NCBI RefSeq assembly: GCF_014199625.1
Contig: NZ_JACHNY010000002.1
Coordinates: 434,001-498,000 of the forward strand
Length of the DNA stretch: 64,000 bases
Direction: 5' to 3'
Origin: Sphingomonas abaci
Lineage (GTDB): Bacteria > Pseudomonadota > Alphaproteobacteria > Sphingomonadales > Sphingomonadaceae
Under the pieces are notes generated by a model that saw nothing but the letters and a program-made list of their open reading frames with translations, made no database searches and was not told where the DNA came from. The translations under genes and the position numbers were made by a program. Positions 35,685 to 47,457 of the stretch are shown here, one piece after another; within the stretch, counting starts at the first letter, position 1; each line of letters starts with the position of its first letter.

Positions 35685-35699
35685 GTTCCGCTCTTGTTC
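35685..35699 (+). promoter_or_regulatory. LexA (SOS) box upstream of recA
   Basis: GTTC at 35685-35688 and GTTC at 35696-35699 are separated by exactly seven bases. This is the direct-repeat LexA operator GTTC-N7-GTTC of alphaproteobacteria. It lies 77 bases before the recA ATG, so LexA is expected to repress recA. Confidence 0.85.
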
Positions 35700-35775
35700 T
35701 GGTGGAACGTAATGCGTACATGGATCGTGACGCGTTGCCCTCCGGGTGCGCTTGCTCTAGCGATGGGAGCCCGTA

Positions 35776-36849
<1,074 letters not shown>

Positions 36850-36856
36850 ACCATCA

Positions 36857-36882
36857 ACGGCCCGCCGGCGACGGCGGGCCGT
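36857..36882 (+). terminator. Rho-independent terminator of recA
   Basis: ACGGCCCGCC and its exact complement GGCGGGCCGT form a 10-bp stem around a six-base loop, starting eight bases after the recA stop. The following GTTTGCTT is a short T-rich tail. Confidence 0.8.
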
Positions 36883-36914
36883 TTGCTTATGCGGGACTGG
36901 TGCGAAGAGGCGGG

Positions 36915-37769
36915 ATGACCAGCGCAGCGGATTGGACCGGTCGCGTCGGCAATGTCTGGGCGGCGGAATGGCAGCGGACCGATCGCAGCCTCGCCGATCT
37001 GGCGGTACATCTGGATGCCGCCATCGCGCACGTGGCACCGGACACCGGGCGGGCGCTCGATATCGGCTGTGGCGCCGGCGGGACCAGTCTTGCGCTCGCC
37101 GCCGCCCGACCCGGCCTGGCGATCACCGGCATCGATCTCTCCGAGGAACTGGTCGCCGTCGCTCGGGAACGGCTGGCGGAACGATACCGGCTCGATCCCG
37201 CCGCCACCCAAGTGCGGTTCTGCGCCGGAGATGCCGTCGCCCTCGCCCAAGCCGAAGAACCGGTCGACCTGATCGTCTCCCGCCACGGGCTGATGTTCTT
37301 CCCCGACCCGGTCGCCGCGCTGGCCGCAATCCGCGCCGCCACGACCGATGTTGCGACCTTGGTTTTCTCCTGCTTTGACGCACGCGCGCGTAATCGTTTC
37401 GCCACCATCGCCGACGACATGACCCATGTCGCCGTGCCACCGCCGGCTGGCTATTCGCCGGGTCCGTTCGCCTTTTCCGATCCGCGGCAGGTGGCGGCCT
37501 GGCTGACGACGGCGGGCTGGCATGATGCGGAGTTCAGGCAGGTCGCATTCGACTATGTCGCCGGGGAGGGGAGCGATCCGGTAGCCGACGCCATATCGTT
37601 CCTCTCCCGGATCGGCGCGGCGGCCCGGCCGTTGGCCGAGGCGACGATCACGGATCGGGAGACGATGCTCGCTCGGCTTTCCGCGGCTTTGGCGGGCCAT
37701 CGCGTCGGCAACCGTCTCCTGCTGCCAGCCTCGGCCTGGATCTGGCGAGCGAACGCAAGCGGCCGTTGA
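36915..37769 (+). CDS. Class I SAM-dependent methyltransferase
   Basis: The 284-residue protein has the AdoMet-binding motif RALDIGCGAGGTSLALA at about 46-62, then the acidic post-motif I element ITGIDLSEELV. The middle segment DLIVSRHGLMFFPDP is typical of ubiquinone- and trans-aconitate-type methyltransferases. The start at ATG 36915 is preceded by GAGGCGGG. It stands alone between recA and a GST gene. The methyl acceptor is unknown. Confidence 0.88.
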   Translation: MTSAADWTGRVGNVWAAEWQRTDRSLADLAVHLDAAIAHVAPDTGRALDIGCGAGGTSLALAAARPGLAITGIDLSEELVAVARERLAERYRLDPAATQVRFCAGDAVALAQAEEPVDLIVSRHGLMFFPDPVAALAAIRAATTDVATLVFSCFDARARNRFATIADDMTHVAVPPPAGYSPGPFAFSDPRQVAAWLTTAGWHDAEFRQVAFDYVAGEGSDPVADAISFLSRIGAAARPLAEATITDRETMLARLSAALAGHRVGNRLLLPASAWIWRANASGR

Positions 37770-37836
37770 TCGAACGCCGGTCCGGGTCGCTTCGCCTGCC
37801 CGATGCGTTAGGCTCGCTCATGAGAGGGGATCAGGC

Positions 37837-38463
37837 ATGACGATCATCGTTCATCATCTGGAAAATTCGCGCTCGCAGCGCATCCTGTGGATGCTGGAGG
37901 AACTCGGCCTGCCCTATGAGGTCAAGCGGTACGAGCGTAATCCCGAAACGATGCTCGCCCCGCCCGAACTGCGCCGGGTGCACCCGCTCGGCAAGTCGCC
38001 GGTGATCGAGGATGGTGAGGCGATCGTCGCGGAAACCGGTGCCATCGTCGAGTATCTGGTGGAACTTGCGGACGGTGTGCTCGGCCCTGGGGCGCACCGG
38101 GCGGAGGTGCTGCGTTACCGTTTCTGGCTGCATTATGCCGAGGGATCGCTGATGCCACCGCTGCTCCTGAAACTGGTGCTCGGCCGCATCCCGCTGCTCG
38201 GCAAGCGGGCGAGCGCGCGGGTCCAGCCGATGATTGATCGACATCTCGCCTATATCGAGCAGGAACTGGCGACGCGCCCCTGGTTCGCGGGCGAGCGGAT
38301 GACCGCCGCCGACATCATGATGAGCTTTCCGCTGGAGGCGGCACGGCACCGGGCGGGGCTGGATACGCGTTATCCGGCGATCACCGCATGGCTGGCCAGG
38401 ATCCATGCGCGCCCGGCCTACCAGGCCGCGCTGGCGCGGGGCGGTCCTTACGCCTATGCCTGA
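37837..38463 (+). CDS. Glutathione S-transferase family protein
   Basis: The 208-residue protein shows the N-terminal thioredoxin-like domain (MTIIVHHLENSRSQRILWML) with Ser11/Arg12-type glutathione contacts, and a cis-proline with the conserved GKSPVIEDGEAIVAETGAI segment. An all-helical C-terminal domain follows. It resembles yeast Gtt1-like bacterial GSTs. Possible roles are conjugation of electrophiles or peroxidase activity; no neighbour indicates a specific substrate. Confidence 0.9.
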   Translation: MTIIVHHLENSRSQRILWMLEELGLPYEVKRYERNPETMLAPPELRRVHPLGKSPVIEDGEAIVAETGAIVEYLVELADGVLGPGAHRAEVLRYRFWLHYAEGSLMPPLLLKLVLGRIPLLGKRASARVQPMIDRHLAYIEQELATRPWFAGERMTAADIMMSFPLEAARHRAGLDTRYPAITAWLARIHARPAYQAALARGGPYAYA

Positions 38464-38549
38464 CCGGCGGCGATCCGCGCTGCCACCTTTCCAAGCCCCG
38501 GACAGCCATGATAACAATGGTCTGACAAAAGATCGGTGGAGAGGTCCTG

Positions 38550-40499
38550 ATGCAGAATGGAACTGGGCTGAGGCATAGCCGACGGACGTTCCTGGCGGGC
38601 GCGGGCGGCGGCATGCTCCTGGCCGGGACGCCGGTCATGGCCGCCGCCGACACCAAGGCCCGGACCATGCCAGCCGGCCAGCGCCGGACACCGGTCGTGC
38701 ATCCCTTCGACCTGTCGGCCGTAACATTGGCCGACAGTCCGTTCCTGCATGCGCAGAAGAAGACCGAGGCCTATCTCCTGTCGCTCGATCCGGACCGGAT
38801 GCTCCATAACTTCCGGGTCAATGCCGGATTGAAGCCGCGCGCGCCGGTCTACGGCGGTTGGGAGTCGGAGCCGATCTGGGCCGACATTCATTGCCAAGGC
38901 CATACGCTCGGCCACTATCTCTCCGCCTGCGCCCTCGCCTGGCGATCGACCGGAGATGCGCGTTACCGCGCCCGGGTCGCCCATATCGCCGCCGAACTGG
39001 CTGAATGCCAAACAGCATCGCGATCCGGCCTGGTCTGCGCCTTTCCCACGGGACCGGCGCTGGTCGCGGCGCATCTGCGGGGCGAACCGATCACGGGCGT
39101 GCCGTGGTACACGCTGCACAAAGTCTATGCCGGCCTGCGCGACGCGGCGCTGCTGGCGGACGATTCCACTGCGCGGACGGTGCTCTTGCGCTTCGCCGAC
39201 TGGGCGGTGGCGGCGACTGCGCCGCTGAGCGACGCGCAGTTCGAGACGATGTTGGAGACCGAACATGGCGGCATGAGCGAAATCTTCGCTGATCTTCACG
39301 ACATGACCGGCAAGGTAGCTTATCGTGACCTCGCCGGCCGCTTTGCGCAAAAGGCGGTGCTAGCACCCCTGGCCCGGCAGCGCGACCTGCTCGACGGGCA
39401 GCATGCCAACACCCAATTGCCCAAGATCATCGGCTTCCAGCGCCTCTGGGAGGAGACGGGACAAGAGGCGTATCGCACCGCCGCGCAGTTCTTCTGGACG
39501 ACGGTGGCGACGACCCGGTCCTTCGCCACCGGCGGCCATGGCGACAATGAGCATTTCTTCGCCGCCGCGACCTTCGCCGACCATGTCTTCTCCGCCAAGG
39601 GGTCGGAGACCTGCTGCCAGCACAATATGCTGCGGCTCACCCGCGCCTTGTTCCTGCACGATCCCCGCGCGGAATACGCAGACTATTACGAACGGACGCT
39701 CTATAACGGCATCCTCGCCTCGCAGGATCCGGACAGTGGCATGGCGACCTATTTCCAAGGCGCGCGTCCCGGCTATATGAAGCTGTACCACACGCCGGAG
39801 GATTCCTTCTGGTGCTGCACCGGCACGGGCATGGAGAACCATGTCAAATATCGCGACTCCATCTACTTCCACGATGACCGGTCGCTGTATGTGAACCTGT
39901 TCGTGCCGTCGTCGGTCCGTTGGGCAACCAAGGACGCGACGCTGACCCAGACCACGCGCTTTCCCGATGACAGCCGGACACAGTTTCGCTGGACCCTGGC
40001 GCGACCGACGGATGCGACGCTGAACCTGCGTCATCCCGGCTGGAGCCGCAGCGCGGTGGTGCTGGTCAATGGGACCGAGGTCCTTCGATCGACCCGGCCC
40101 GGCCGCTATCTCGCGCTGGCGCGCACCTGGCGCGATGGCGATCGGGTCGAGTTGCGCCTGGCGATGGCCGTCGAGGTGCAGCGCGCGCCCGCGGCCCCAG
40201 GGATCGTCGCCTTCACCTATGGGCCGCTGGTCCTGGCCGGCGCGCTGGGGCGGGCGGGGCTGGCGCCCGGTTCGGACATCATCGTCAACGAGCGGAAATA
40301 TGGCGAGTATAACGCCTCGCCCTTCACCCCGCCGACATTGGCGGGCGACCCGGACGCGGTCGCCCGGGCGATCCGCCCGACCCCGCGCGAGCTCGAATTC
40401 GAGACCGTCGCCGCCGATGGCAGCCCGGTCCGGATGATCCCCTACTTCCGCATCGCCCACGAACGCTATGCGACCTATTGGCCGCTCGATACGGCGTGA
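38550..40499 (+). CDS. GH127-family glycoside hydrolase (beta-L-arabinofuranosidase-like), Tat-exported
   Basis: The 649-residue protein starts with a twin-arginine signal (SRRTFLAG at about 10-17). It carries the GH127/DUF1680 motifs: WYTLHKVYAGLRDAALL, the cysteine-containing SETCCQHNMLRLTR, and DSFWCCTGTGMENH. In characterised members a glutamate and cysteines bind zinc at the active site. It is expected to be periplasmic and to release L-arabinofuranose from plant-derived glycans, but related subfamilies have other activities. It stands alone, with no sugar-transport genes next to it. Confidence 0.88.
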   Translation: MQNGTGLRHSRRTFLAGAGGGMLLAGTPVMAAADTKARTMPAGQRRTPVVHPFDLSAVTLADSPFLHAQKKTEAYLLSLDPDRMLHNFRVNAGLKPRAPVYGGWESEPIWADIHCQGHTLGHYLSACALAWRSTGDARYRARVAHIAAELAECQTASRSGLVCAFPTGPALVAAHLRGEPITGVPWYTLHKVYAGLRDAALLADDSTARTVLLRFADWAVAATAPLSDAQFETMLETEHGGMSEIFADLHDMTGKVAYRDLAGRFAQKAVLAPLARQRDLLDGQHANTQLPKIIGFQRLWEETGQEAYRTAAQFFWTTVATTRSFATGGHGDNEHFFAAATFADHVFSAKGSETCCQHNMLRLTRALFLHDPRAEYADYYERTLYNGILASQDPDSGMATYFQGARPGYMKLYHTPEDSFWCCTGTGMENHVKYRDSIYFHDDRSLYVNLFVPSSVRWATKDATLTQTTRFPDDSRTQFRWTLARPTDATLNLRHPGWSRSAVVLVNGTEVLRSTRPGRYLALARTWRDGDRVELRLAMAVEVQRAPAAPGIVAFTYGPLVLAGALGRAGLAPGSDIIVNERKYGEYNASPFTPPTLAGDPDAVARAIRPTPRELEFETVAADGSPVRMIPYFRIAHERYATYWPLDTA

Positions 40500-40741
40500 A
40501 GCCGTGACGGAGCATAGTTTCGGGCGATCGGCCGGTTCTTCGGCATGCGTTGGCGAGGCGCGGCGTAGGATCCTGCATCGTCGCCCTGGTGGCGCAGGAT
40601 AGCATGGCGCGGGTGCTGCCGGTGATCGGCGCCAATACCATGCTGCTCATCGTGCGGGTGGGTGGCGCGCCCCCGCGCGGCTATTCGACACCAACCGCCC
40701 ACTCTGGAGCATACGCGATTGAGCGCGGGCGTGGTCCATGA

Positions 40742-41797
40742 TCAACCCCGCCAGTCGATCCAGGCTCCATAGGGATCGCAATCCGCCAGATGCCGGGTCC
40801 GCCCCTCTGGCCAGTGGGTCAGGGTCAGGTGGACCGCGTCGCGCGCGGGCGTCCATTCCAGTCCGATCACCGCCAGGGGGCGTCGAATATCGGCCCGCGC
40901 GCCAGCGGCCCCGATCGCGTCGGTGATCGTCTGGCGCTCCTTTGCGGCCAGATATTGCAAGACCATCGAATGCAACACGACCCGAGCGCAGCCGGCGGCC
41001 TGCTGCCGCTCCAGCCGCTGCGGCAGCCACAGGCCGGCATGGCCCTGGTCCAGCCGCGGCGGGTGACGGCGGGCGATGGCAAGCGCGCGCGCCAGCCGCT
41101 CCCCCCGTTCGGCTTGGTCGACGAAGAGATGGTCGAGCAGCCGGTCGCACGCGGCATCATCCGCGACCCGGATCGGGGACAGGTCGACCCCCCGGGCGGT
41201 GCGGACCTCCAGTCCCGCCGCCGGCGGCAGCCGGCCGTGCCACAGCGGCGTGATCGTCAACTCGGAGTCCGGATCGCCCACGATCCGTCCGCCCAGGTCA
41301 TGGCGGTAGCGGCCCAGGTTCAGGTTGAGCCCCGCGCTCGCACCGATTTCGAGCAGTTCGACCGGCATCGCATATCGTTCGGCGAGCTGCAACAAGGCCG
41401 CGGCGAAGGCGGCGGAGCGGCCGACTTCGTTCGTCTGGGTCGGATGCTTGAGCCGTTCGGCAATGATCCGGTCGGCCGCCACCAGGGCGCTGGACAGGGC
41501 GTGGTCGACGTCGACCGCCTCGCCCCGGAACAGGGCGGCGAGGGGTGCGATGCGCCCCTGCCGCGCCAGTCCGTGAAGCGCGCTGTGGAATCGCATCGCA
41601 ACCGCCGCGCTCGCCCGGTCGCCGGGCCAATCAGCCATCATGGCGGCGGTGTGCGGGGCAACGTCGAGATGTCGCGCTCCGGCCAGCAGCAAGGCGGCGA
41701 CGAACGGAGAGCCGAACCCCTCGGCGACCCGCGCTTGATCCTCCAGAAAGGCCCGTGCTGCGGTCAGTCCGGTCAATTGGGTATTTGGAGTCGTCAT
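40742..41797 (-). CDS. DUF2332 family protein
   Basis: The 351-residue protein matches the DUF2332 family, as judged by VELLEIGASAGLNLNLGRY, which resembles a glycine-rich nucleotide- or SAM-binding loop, and the C-terminal RVVLHSMVLQYLAAKERQ segment. Function is unknown; a methyltransferase-like fold has been suggested by motif only. The gene is alone on the minus strand, next to a methyl-accepting chemotaxis gene in the same direction but without overlap. Confidence 0.82.
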   Translation of the reverse strand: MTTPNTQLTGLTAARAFLEDQARVAEGFGSPFVAALLLAGARHLDVAPHTAAMMADWPGDRASAAVAMRFHSALHGLARQGRIAPLAALFRGEAVDVDHALSSALVAADRIIAERLKHPTQTNEVGRSAAFAAALLQLAERYAMPVELLEIGASAGLNLNLGRYRHDLGGRIVGDPDSELTITPLWHGRLPPAAGLEVRTARGVDLSPIRVADDAACDRLLDHLFVDQAERGERLARALAIARRHPPRLDQGHAGLWLPQRLERQQAAGCARVVLHSMVLQYLAAKERQTITDAIGAAGARADIRRPLAVIGLEWTPARDAVHLTLTHWPEGRTRHLADCDPYGAWIDWRG

Positions 41798-41838
41798 CGC
41801 AGGGCGCGCAGCGGAAGGGATGCCGCCTTTTTGCCGCG

Positions 41839-43674
41839 TCAGAAGCTGAGCCAGGCGTCGGCGTCAGCCGGTACGGCGGACGGACGGGCAGAAGCGACCG
41901 GATCCGCCGCCGGACGGCGCATCGCTGCCGGCCTAGTCCGCGCCGCGACCGGGCGGCCCGTGTCGAAACGCGACGCCTTGAGGGACAGTTCGCCGATTTC
42001 CCCTTTGAGCTGGCGCGCGGTGGCCGAAGTCTGTTCGACCATTGCGGCGTTCTGTTGGATGGTCCGGTCCATCGCGGCGATGGCGGAGGCGATCTGGCCG
42101 ATCGCCGCGGACTGGGCCTCGTTGTCGGCGGCGATATGTTCGGCAAGGGTGCTTGCCTGCTCGTTGGCGTCGCTGATCGCGCCAAGCGCGCGATCGACAC
42201 TGCCAACGGCGTCCACCGCGGTGCCGATATCGGCCTGGGTGGTGGTTAGCTGGTCACGGGCGTTCTTCGCTTCGTCCTCCGCCCGCATCGCCAGAGCCGA
42301 AACGAGGTCCGCGACGACCGCGAACCCGCGTCCGGCATCGCCCGCGCGCCCCGCCTCGACAGCGGCGTTCATCGCCAGCACCCGGGTCTGGAAGGCGATC
42401 TTGTCGAGTCCCTCGATTACCTGGTCGATACCCTTGGCGCTGGCCGAGACGCGCTCCATCGCCTGCACCGCCTGGGTCGCGCAGCCGCGCCCATCGCGCA
42501 CGGCCAGCAAGGCCGCACCCGACCCGGCGGCCGACCGGTGGGCCGCTTCGGTCGTCTGCTTCAGGCGCGCCTCGACCTGCCCGACCGCGCCCGACGTCTG
42601 TTCCAGACTGGCGGCAGCGCTTTCGGTGCGACGCGCCAAATCCTCGGATGCCTGGGCGATCTCGTTGGAGCTGCCCTCGATCGCCAGCGCCCCGTCCGAG
42701 ACCGCGCCGATAAGCGCGCGGAGCTGCGACAGCGTCTCGTTGAAGTCGACCTTCAGCTTGGCATAGCGGGCCGGCATGTCGGCGGTGATCGCGCTGGTCA
42801 GATCGCCGCCGGACAATCGGGAGAGGTGCGCGCTGAGCAGGTCGACCACTTGCTTCTGCTCGGCGTCGTGGCGCGCCTGTTCGGTCTCGGCGGCGCGCTT
42901 GGCCACGGCGGCGTCGCGAAACACCAGGACGGCACGGGCCATGTCGCCCAGTTCGTCGGACCGGTCGGTGCCTCGGAGCGCGATATCGTGACGCCCGATC
43001 GCCAGATCGGCCATGGAGCCGGTCAGGCGCGTGATCGGGCGTGCGATCGTGCGGCTGAGCAGGACCGCCAGCAGGATGGCGACGGCGATCAGGGCGATAC
43101 CGCCGATCACCAGCGTCATCATCGCCATATGGATGGTGGCGCGCTGATGCTCTGCTTCTTTATCCAGCAGTTTGGCCTCATAATCCCGTATCGCGCGCAG
43201 CGGCAGCACCGCCTTGCTGGTCAACACCGACTGGCCGGCATCGCGGACCATCTGCTGCGCCTGTTGCTGGCCACCGCCCTGCACCAGCGCGATCAGCCGG
43301 TCGCCCCAGTTGCGACGCCAGGCGAGCGTCTCACGCTGCGACGTGTCGAGGTTGCGGCGCATTTCCGGGTCGGAAACCAGCGGCCGCAACTCGGCATAGG
43401 TCTGATCGTAATCCGTGCGCCCCTCGCCATAGGATTTCAGGTAGGTTGGATCCGCCGTGACCAGAAACCCGCGGAACTGGCTGTTCTGGCGCAGGATCGA
43501 GGTCTCCAAGGTCTGCAGCTTGCTCAGCACGGTCTGGCTGGCGTCGCTGCTGTCGGTCGCTCGACGGATCGCGTCAAAGCTCCCGTAGAATACCGTCATG
43601 ATCACCGCCGCCGATGCGCAGATCACGAGGAAGGCGACCGCCAGTTTGCGGGGGATGGTCATCGCACGGAACAT
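41839..43674 (-). CDS. Methyl-accepting chemotaxis protein
   Basis: The 611-residue protein has an N-terminal membrane helix (about 10-30), a CHASE3-like periplasmic region, a second helix near residues 185-210, a HAMP domain ([22 protein letters not shown]) and a C-terminal signalling domain. Its hairpin tip reads [34 protein letters not shown] or Pro/Ala-rich tail follows. The ATG at 43674 begins the first helix. No che genes are in the window; the ligand is unknown. Confidence 0.92.
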   Translation of the reverse strand: MFRAMTIPRKLAVAFLVICASAAVIMTVFYGSFDAIRRATDSSDASQTVLSKLQTLETSILRQNSQFRGFLVTADPTYLKSYGEGRTDYDQTYAELRPLVSDPEMRRNLDTSQRETLAWRRNWGDRLIALVQGGGQQQAQQMVRDAGQSVLTSKAVLPLRAIRDYEAKLLDKEAEHQRATIHMAMMTLVIGGIALIAVAILLAVLLSRTIARPITRLTGSMADLAIGRHDIALRGTDRSDELGDMARAVLVFRDAAVAKRAAETEQARHDAEQKQVVDLLSAHLSRLSGGDLTSAITADMPARYAKLKVDFNETLSQLRALIGAVSDGALAIEGSSNEIAQASEDLARRTESAAASLEQTSGAVGQVEARLKQTTEAAHRSAAGSGAALLAVRDGRGCATQAVQAMERVSASAKGIDQVIEGLDKIAFQTRVLAMNAAVEAGRAGDAGRGFAVVADLVSALAMRAEDEAKNARDQLTTTQADIGTAVDAVGSVDRALGAISDANEQASTLAEHIAADNEAQSAAIGQIASAIAAMDRTIQQNAAMVEQTSATARQLKGEIGELSLKASRFDTGRPVAARTRPAAMRRPAADPVASARPSAVPADADAWLSF

Positions 43675-43708
43675 GGGAACCTGCCTTTGCAAGGGATCGG
43701 ATGGCAAA

Positions 43709-46234
43709 TCAGAACGACAGCCGCGCCGTCGCCGATACGGTGCGCCCGCTGTAGGGGCGCACGAGGACGATCCCGCTGGCGGGGATGCTGCTGGTGTCGC
43801 TCGATCCGACCGCAATGGTGTTGAACAGGTTCGAGGCGTTCAGCATGAGGCTGAGATGGTCGAGCGGCCGCCATTCGACGAAACCATTCACCAACGTGAA
43901 GCCGGGCAGCCGCATCTGGTTGGAGTCCTGCGTCCAGATGCGGGTCTGGCCATACACCACCGCGCCGAAGGCGATGTGACCATTGTCATATTGCGGCATT
44001 GCCTGGAACAGCAGAGCCGGCTGATTGCGCGGCGTGTGGCCGACCAAGGTGGGGTCGTCGCGATCGCTCTCGATCTCCGAACTGGTATAGGTGGCGCCCC
44101 CGGTCAGGCTATAGGGACCGTGGTGGTAACCGCCTTCGAACTCCAGACCCAGCGCCTTGTACTTTCGGAAGATCGACAGGCCGCTGAGGCTGCTCGCATT
44201 GGTGTCGTCCGCCTTGGTCCAGAAGCCGGTCAGGTTGAGCGTCAGCGACGGCGTGCGGAACTTCACTCCCGCCTCCGCCTGTCGAACCGGGTCATAGGCC
44301 GAGCTGGGGTTCAGAAGCGCCCCGCTCTGGGGATTGATGAACGTCCGCGACAGGATTCGGTCGGCGTTGGCGCGTGCACCCCGGCTGTACCGCGCGAAGA
44401 CCGCCAGCGGCTCGGCGACACGGAAATTGATGCCACTGGAATAGGACCAGTAGCCATAGTCGTAATTGACGGGCGACACCGCGTTGAGTTGCGTGAAGGC
44501 GACGCTGCGCTCGGGGTTCGAGATGACGCCGTCGCCGTTCATGTCGCGGGTCGTCAAGCCGACGCCGGCGACGTTCGGGTTGGAGAAAATCTCGTTGCCG
44601 CGAACGTTGCCGCGATCGTAGCGAAGACTGCCGCCGATCGATACTCGTCCGAAGTGGTAGTTCAACGCGCCGAACGGCGCGAGGATGGCGTATTGCGCAT
44701 CGATGAGGCTGCGCCGGTTCGACGCGCTTCCGTACAGCGTGTAGCTGAGGACGCCGGTCTGCGTCACCGGCGTGCCGGTGGCGGTGGACAGGTCCAGCAG
44801 GGCCGCATTGCCCCCGCCACGCACCTCGGACAGCTTCGTGATGAAGCCGCCATTCCGTGCGATCGTCTGGCGCGCGGTGTAGAGACCGCCGGTGGCAGTC
44901 AGTTCGTTGTCGCCGAACGCCCAGACGCGATTGGCTCGAAGGTCGTTTGTGATGTTGCCATAGTCCTGCATCTGCAGGTCGATCGTGTTGAGCAACGCAA
45001 CCAGGCCATTGCCGCCGATCGTGCTGGGGTCGGCGATAGTCTGCCCGGCATTGGGCCCGGTCGCATAACGTAGCGACGCGCCTGTGCCGCCGAGCGCCAC
45101 AGCGGACTGGGCAGGGATGAAGCGGGTAGCAAGCGGCACACCCAACGAGCCGGACATGCTGGAATAGCGGAACCGCTCGGTCACGGTCCAACCCGCCACA
45201 TCGAAGCGCGCTTCAAGGCCGATGGCCGCCTGATGGACGCGATGCTCTCGCGTCAGATCGCGCAGCGCGACATTGTTGTTGGAGTCCAGGATCGACATTT
45301 GCTCGTTGTACCGCGACGACATCGTGTCGCGGCGCGGATCGAAATTGGCGATCGGAACCAGCTTGGGGTCGGTATTGGTGCCGGTCGCGCGCATCGGCAC
45401 CGCATCGTAGAACGCGGACGTGTCATCCAGATACTTGCCGTAGACGCGAATATAGCCGTTCGCGAAATCCTTCGTGATGTTGGCCTTGATCTGTCCGCCA
45501 CGCAGCCCCTCAAAGCCGAGGCGGCGCGGTCCCTCGCCCTGGCGGTAGAAGCCACCGACATGGAAGCGTACGCTCTCACTCACATGGCCGCCGTAATCGG
45601 CGTCAAGTCGGTAGAGCCCGAAGTCGAGACCGCTGGTCAGCGCGACCGAGCCACCTTGAACCTCGCCCGTCTTCGACTGAAAGTTGATGATGCCGCCAGG
45701 CGAGTTGGACGCGAAGGTCGAGGCGGACCCGCCGCGGATCACCTCGATCTGGGACAGGTTCTGATCGATGCGGAGGGCGGCGTCGGTGGCCATGCCCTGG
45801 ATATCGCCGAATTGGAGCAGCGGCAGTCCATCCTCCTGCAACTGCAGGAATTTGGAGCCATCCGACGACAGCGGCAAGCCGCGGATGTTCAATCCTGTCT
45901 GACCCTCGCCGTTGTAATATTCGGAGCGCAGTCCGGCAATGTCGCGCAGCACCTCGCCAACCGATCGGCCGCCGATGCGGGCGATTTCCTGCGCGCGCAA
46001 GATGCTGGTCGATACCGCACTGTCGAGCCGGTCGCGGCTCTTGGCGACGCCGGTCGAGATGGTGTCGGACCCGGCTGCCGTCTGCGCGACAGGCGCTTCG
46101 GCGGCGTCAGGTTCGTTGGACGTGCTTGGTTGGCTATCGTTCGCCGCAGCGGCCGGTCCGCCGGCGCCATGTGCGGCGGCTGGCGTGGCGAAAGCAAAAA
46201 GGCTCGTCGCCAGCAGCAGATGATGGTGGTGCAA
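43709..46234 (-). CDS. TonB-dependent receptor
   Basis: The 841-residue protein has a signal peptide (to about AAAHG), a plug region with [22 protein letters not shown], and a C-terminal barrel ending in Phe (SATARLSF). It is a different subfamily from the receptors at 11120 and 57545: the plug motif lacks the GPQGTLYGK signature. The substrate is unknown. A 141-base region separates it from the divergent DUF4126-like gene. Downstream on the same strand is the MCP gene, 34 bases away, which may share its transcript. Confidence 0.92.
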   Translation of the reverse strand: MHHHHLLLATSLFAFATPAAAHGAGGPAAAANDSQPSTSNEPDAAEAPVAQTAAGSDTISTGVAKSRDRLDSAVSTSILRAQEIARIGGRSVGEVLRDIAGLRSEYYNGEGQTGLNIRGLPLSSDGSKFLQLQEDGLPLLQFGDIQGMATDAALRIDQNLSQIEVIRGGSASTFASNSPGGIINFQSKTGEVQGGSVALTSGLDFGLYRLDADYGGHVSESVRFHVGGFYRQGEGPRRLGFEGLRGGQIKANITKDFANGYIRVYGKYLDDTSAFYDAVPMRATGTNTDPKLVPIANFDPRRDTMSSRYNEQMSILDSNNNVALRDLTREHRVHQAAIGLEARFDVAGWTVTERFRYSSMSGSLGVPLATRFIPAQSAVALGGTGASLRYATGPNAGQTIADPSTIGGNGLVALLNTIDLQMQDYGNITNDLRANRVWAFGDNELTATGGLYTARQTIARNGGFITKLSEVRGGGNAALLDLSTATGTPVTQTGVLSYTLYGSASNRRSLIDAQYAILAPFGALNYHFGRVSIGGSLRYDRGNVRGNEIFSNPNVAGVGLTTRDMNGDGVISNPERSVAFTQLNAVSPVNYDYGYWSYSSGINFRVAEPLAVFARYSRGARANADRILSRTFINPQSGALLNPSSAYDPVRQAEAGVKFRTPSLTLNLTGFWTKADDTNASSLSGLSIFRKYKALGLEFEGGYHHGPYSLTGGATYTSSEIESDRDDPTLVGHTPRNQPALLFQAMPQYDNGHIAFGAVVYGQTRIWTQDSNQMRLPGFTLVNGFVEWRPLDHLSLMLNASNLFNTIAVGSSDTSSIPASGIVLVRPYSGRTVSATARLSF

Positions 46235-46375
46235 GTTTCAGGTCCCCCGTCTCATGTGTCTAAGCCGTTATAGGAAGGCTGTTGCCCCGATTGGCCGGAC
46301 CACAAGTTTTTCGTTTCGATTGAGAGACGGCGGCCACTGAACCGGCCTTCGACTGGAACGTTACCAGGGTCGATT

Positions 46376-46849
46376 ATGCAGGAGATGGCGATGATCGCGG
46401 CATTCAGGATGGGACTGGTTGGCGGGCAACGGGCGATGACGCCACTTGCAGCCGTGGCGATCGGACTGGCGCGGGGCGAGTTGCCGGCGCGCGATGCGCT
46501 GACGCGCTTCCTGGCGCGGCCGTTGGTCGCGGGGGGCGCCCTGGCACTGGCGGTTGGGGAAATGGCCGGGGACAAGCAGAAGACGGCGCCCGACCGGATC
46601 GTGCCGATTGGACTGGCGGCCCGGTTCGTGACCTCGGCGATCGCGGGCGCGGTGTTGGTGCCGCAGCGGGAGCGCTGGTGGGGCGCGGCGCTGGCCGGCA
46701 CGACGGCGGTGATCGCCGCCTACCCGGGCTGGCGTTTGCGGATGACGGCGCTCCGCCGGCACGGCCAGACGCCCACAGGCTTCGCGGAGGATATCGCGGT
46801 CCTCACCGCCGCCGCGCGAATCGTCAGGGGACGCGCGGCGGTGGCGTGA
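46376..46849 (+). CDS. Membrane protein, DUF4126-like
   Basis: The 157-residue protein is hydrophobic with about three to four membrane segments. The start MGLVGGQRAMTPLAAVAIGL and the AAYPGWRLR segment resemble the small DUF4126 proteins of sphingomonads. Function is unknown. It converges on the eda gene, with only two bases between the stops. The assignment is by appearance and not firm. Confidence 0.6.
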   Translation: MQEMAMIAAFRMGLVGGQRAMTPLAAVAIGLARGELPARDALTRFLARPLVAGGALALAVGEMAGDKQKTAPDRIVPIGLAARFVTSAIAGAVLVPQRERWWGAALAGTTAVIAAYPGWRLRMTALRRHGQTPTGFAEDIAVLTAAARIVRGRAAVA

Positions 46850-46851
46850 TG

Positions 46852-47457
46852 CTAGCCGCGCAGGGCGGCGGCGGCCCGCGCCTTGGTCTCGACCTCAGCC
46901 ATGGTGCCGCCGGTCACCCAGCTGCCGCCGACGCATTCGACCGGGCCGAAGGCCAGCCAGTCGGGCGCCGACGCCTCGGTAATCCCTCCTGTCGGGCAGA
47001 AGCGGCACTGGTAAAAGGGCGCGGCCAGCGCCTTCAGTGCCTTGATCCCGCCGCTCGTCTCAGCCGGAAAGAACTTGAAGGCAGTCAGTCCCAGGTCCAA
47101 GCCACGCATGATGTCACCGGCACTGGCGATGCCGGGTAGGTAGGGAACGCCGGCCTGGATGATTGCGCCGCCGAGCCGATCGGTCAGGCCTGGCGAGACG
47201 ATGAACTCTGCGCCGACCTTCATGACCTGCTCGAACTGATCGGTGTTGACCACGGTGCCGGCGCCGACGATCGCTCCCTCCACCGTCTTCATCTCGGCGA
47301 TCGCGTCCAGGGCGGCGGGGGTGCGCATCGTGACCTCCAGCACCTTCAGCCCCCCGGCGACCAAGGCCTCGGCCAGCGGCCTGGCGGTGGCGGCGTCGTC
47401 GATCACCAGCACCGGAATGACCGCACTGGTGCGCATGATGGAAAGGATGTCGGTCAC
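46852..47457 (-). CDS. eda: KDPG aldolase
   Basis: The 201-residue protein matches 2-keto-3-deoxy-6-phosphogluconate aldolase: VLEVTMRTPAA near the N-terminus contains the catalytic glutamate, and TAFKFFPAE contains the Schiff-base lysine. It cleaves KDPG to pyruvate and glyceraldehyde-3-phosphate. The start is GTG, overlapping the glk stop (GTGA). It is the last gene of the Entner-Doudoroff set. Confidence 0.96.
   Translation of the reverse strand: MTDILSIMRTSAVIPVLVIDDAATARPLAEALVAGGLKVLEVTMRTPAALDAIAEMKTVEGAIVGAGTVVNTDQFEQVMKVGAEFIVSPGLTDRLGGAIIQAGVPYLPGIASAGDIMRGLDLGLTAFKFFPAETSGGIKALKALAAPFYQCRFCPTGGITEASAPDWLAFGPVECVGGSWVTGGTMAEVETKARAAAALRG

Noticed and set aside
40500..40741. Short frames on both strands between the GH127 and DUF2332 genes
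   Set aside because: No domain and no ribosome-binding site; they look like antisense or chance frames.
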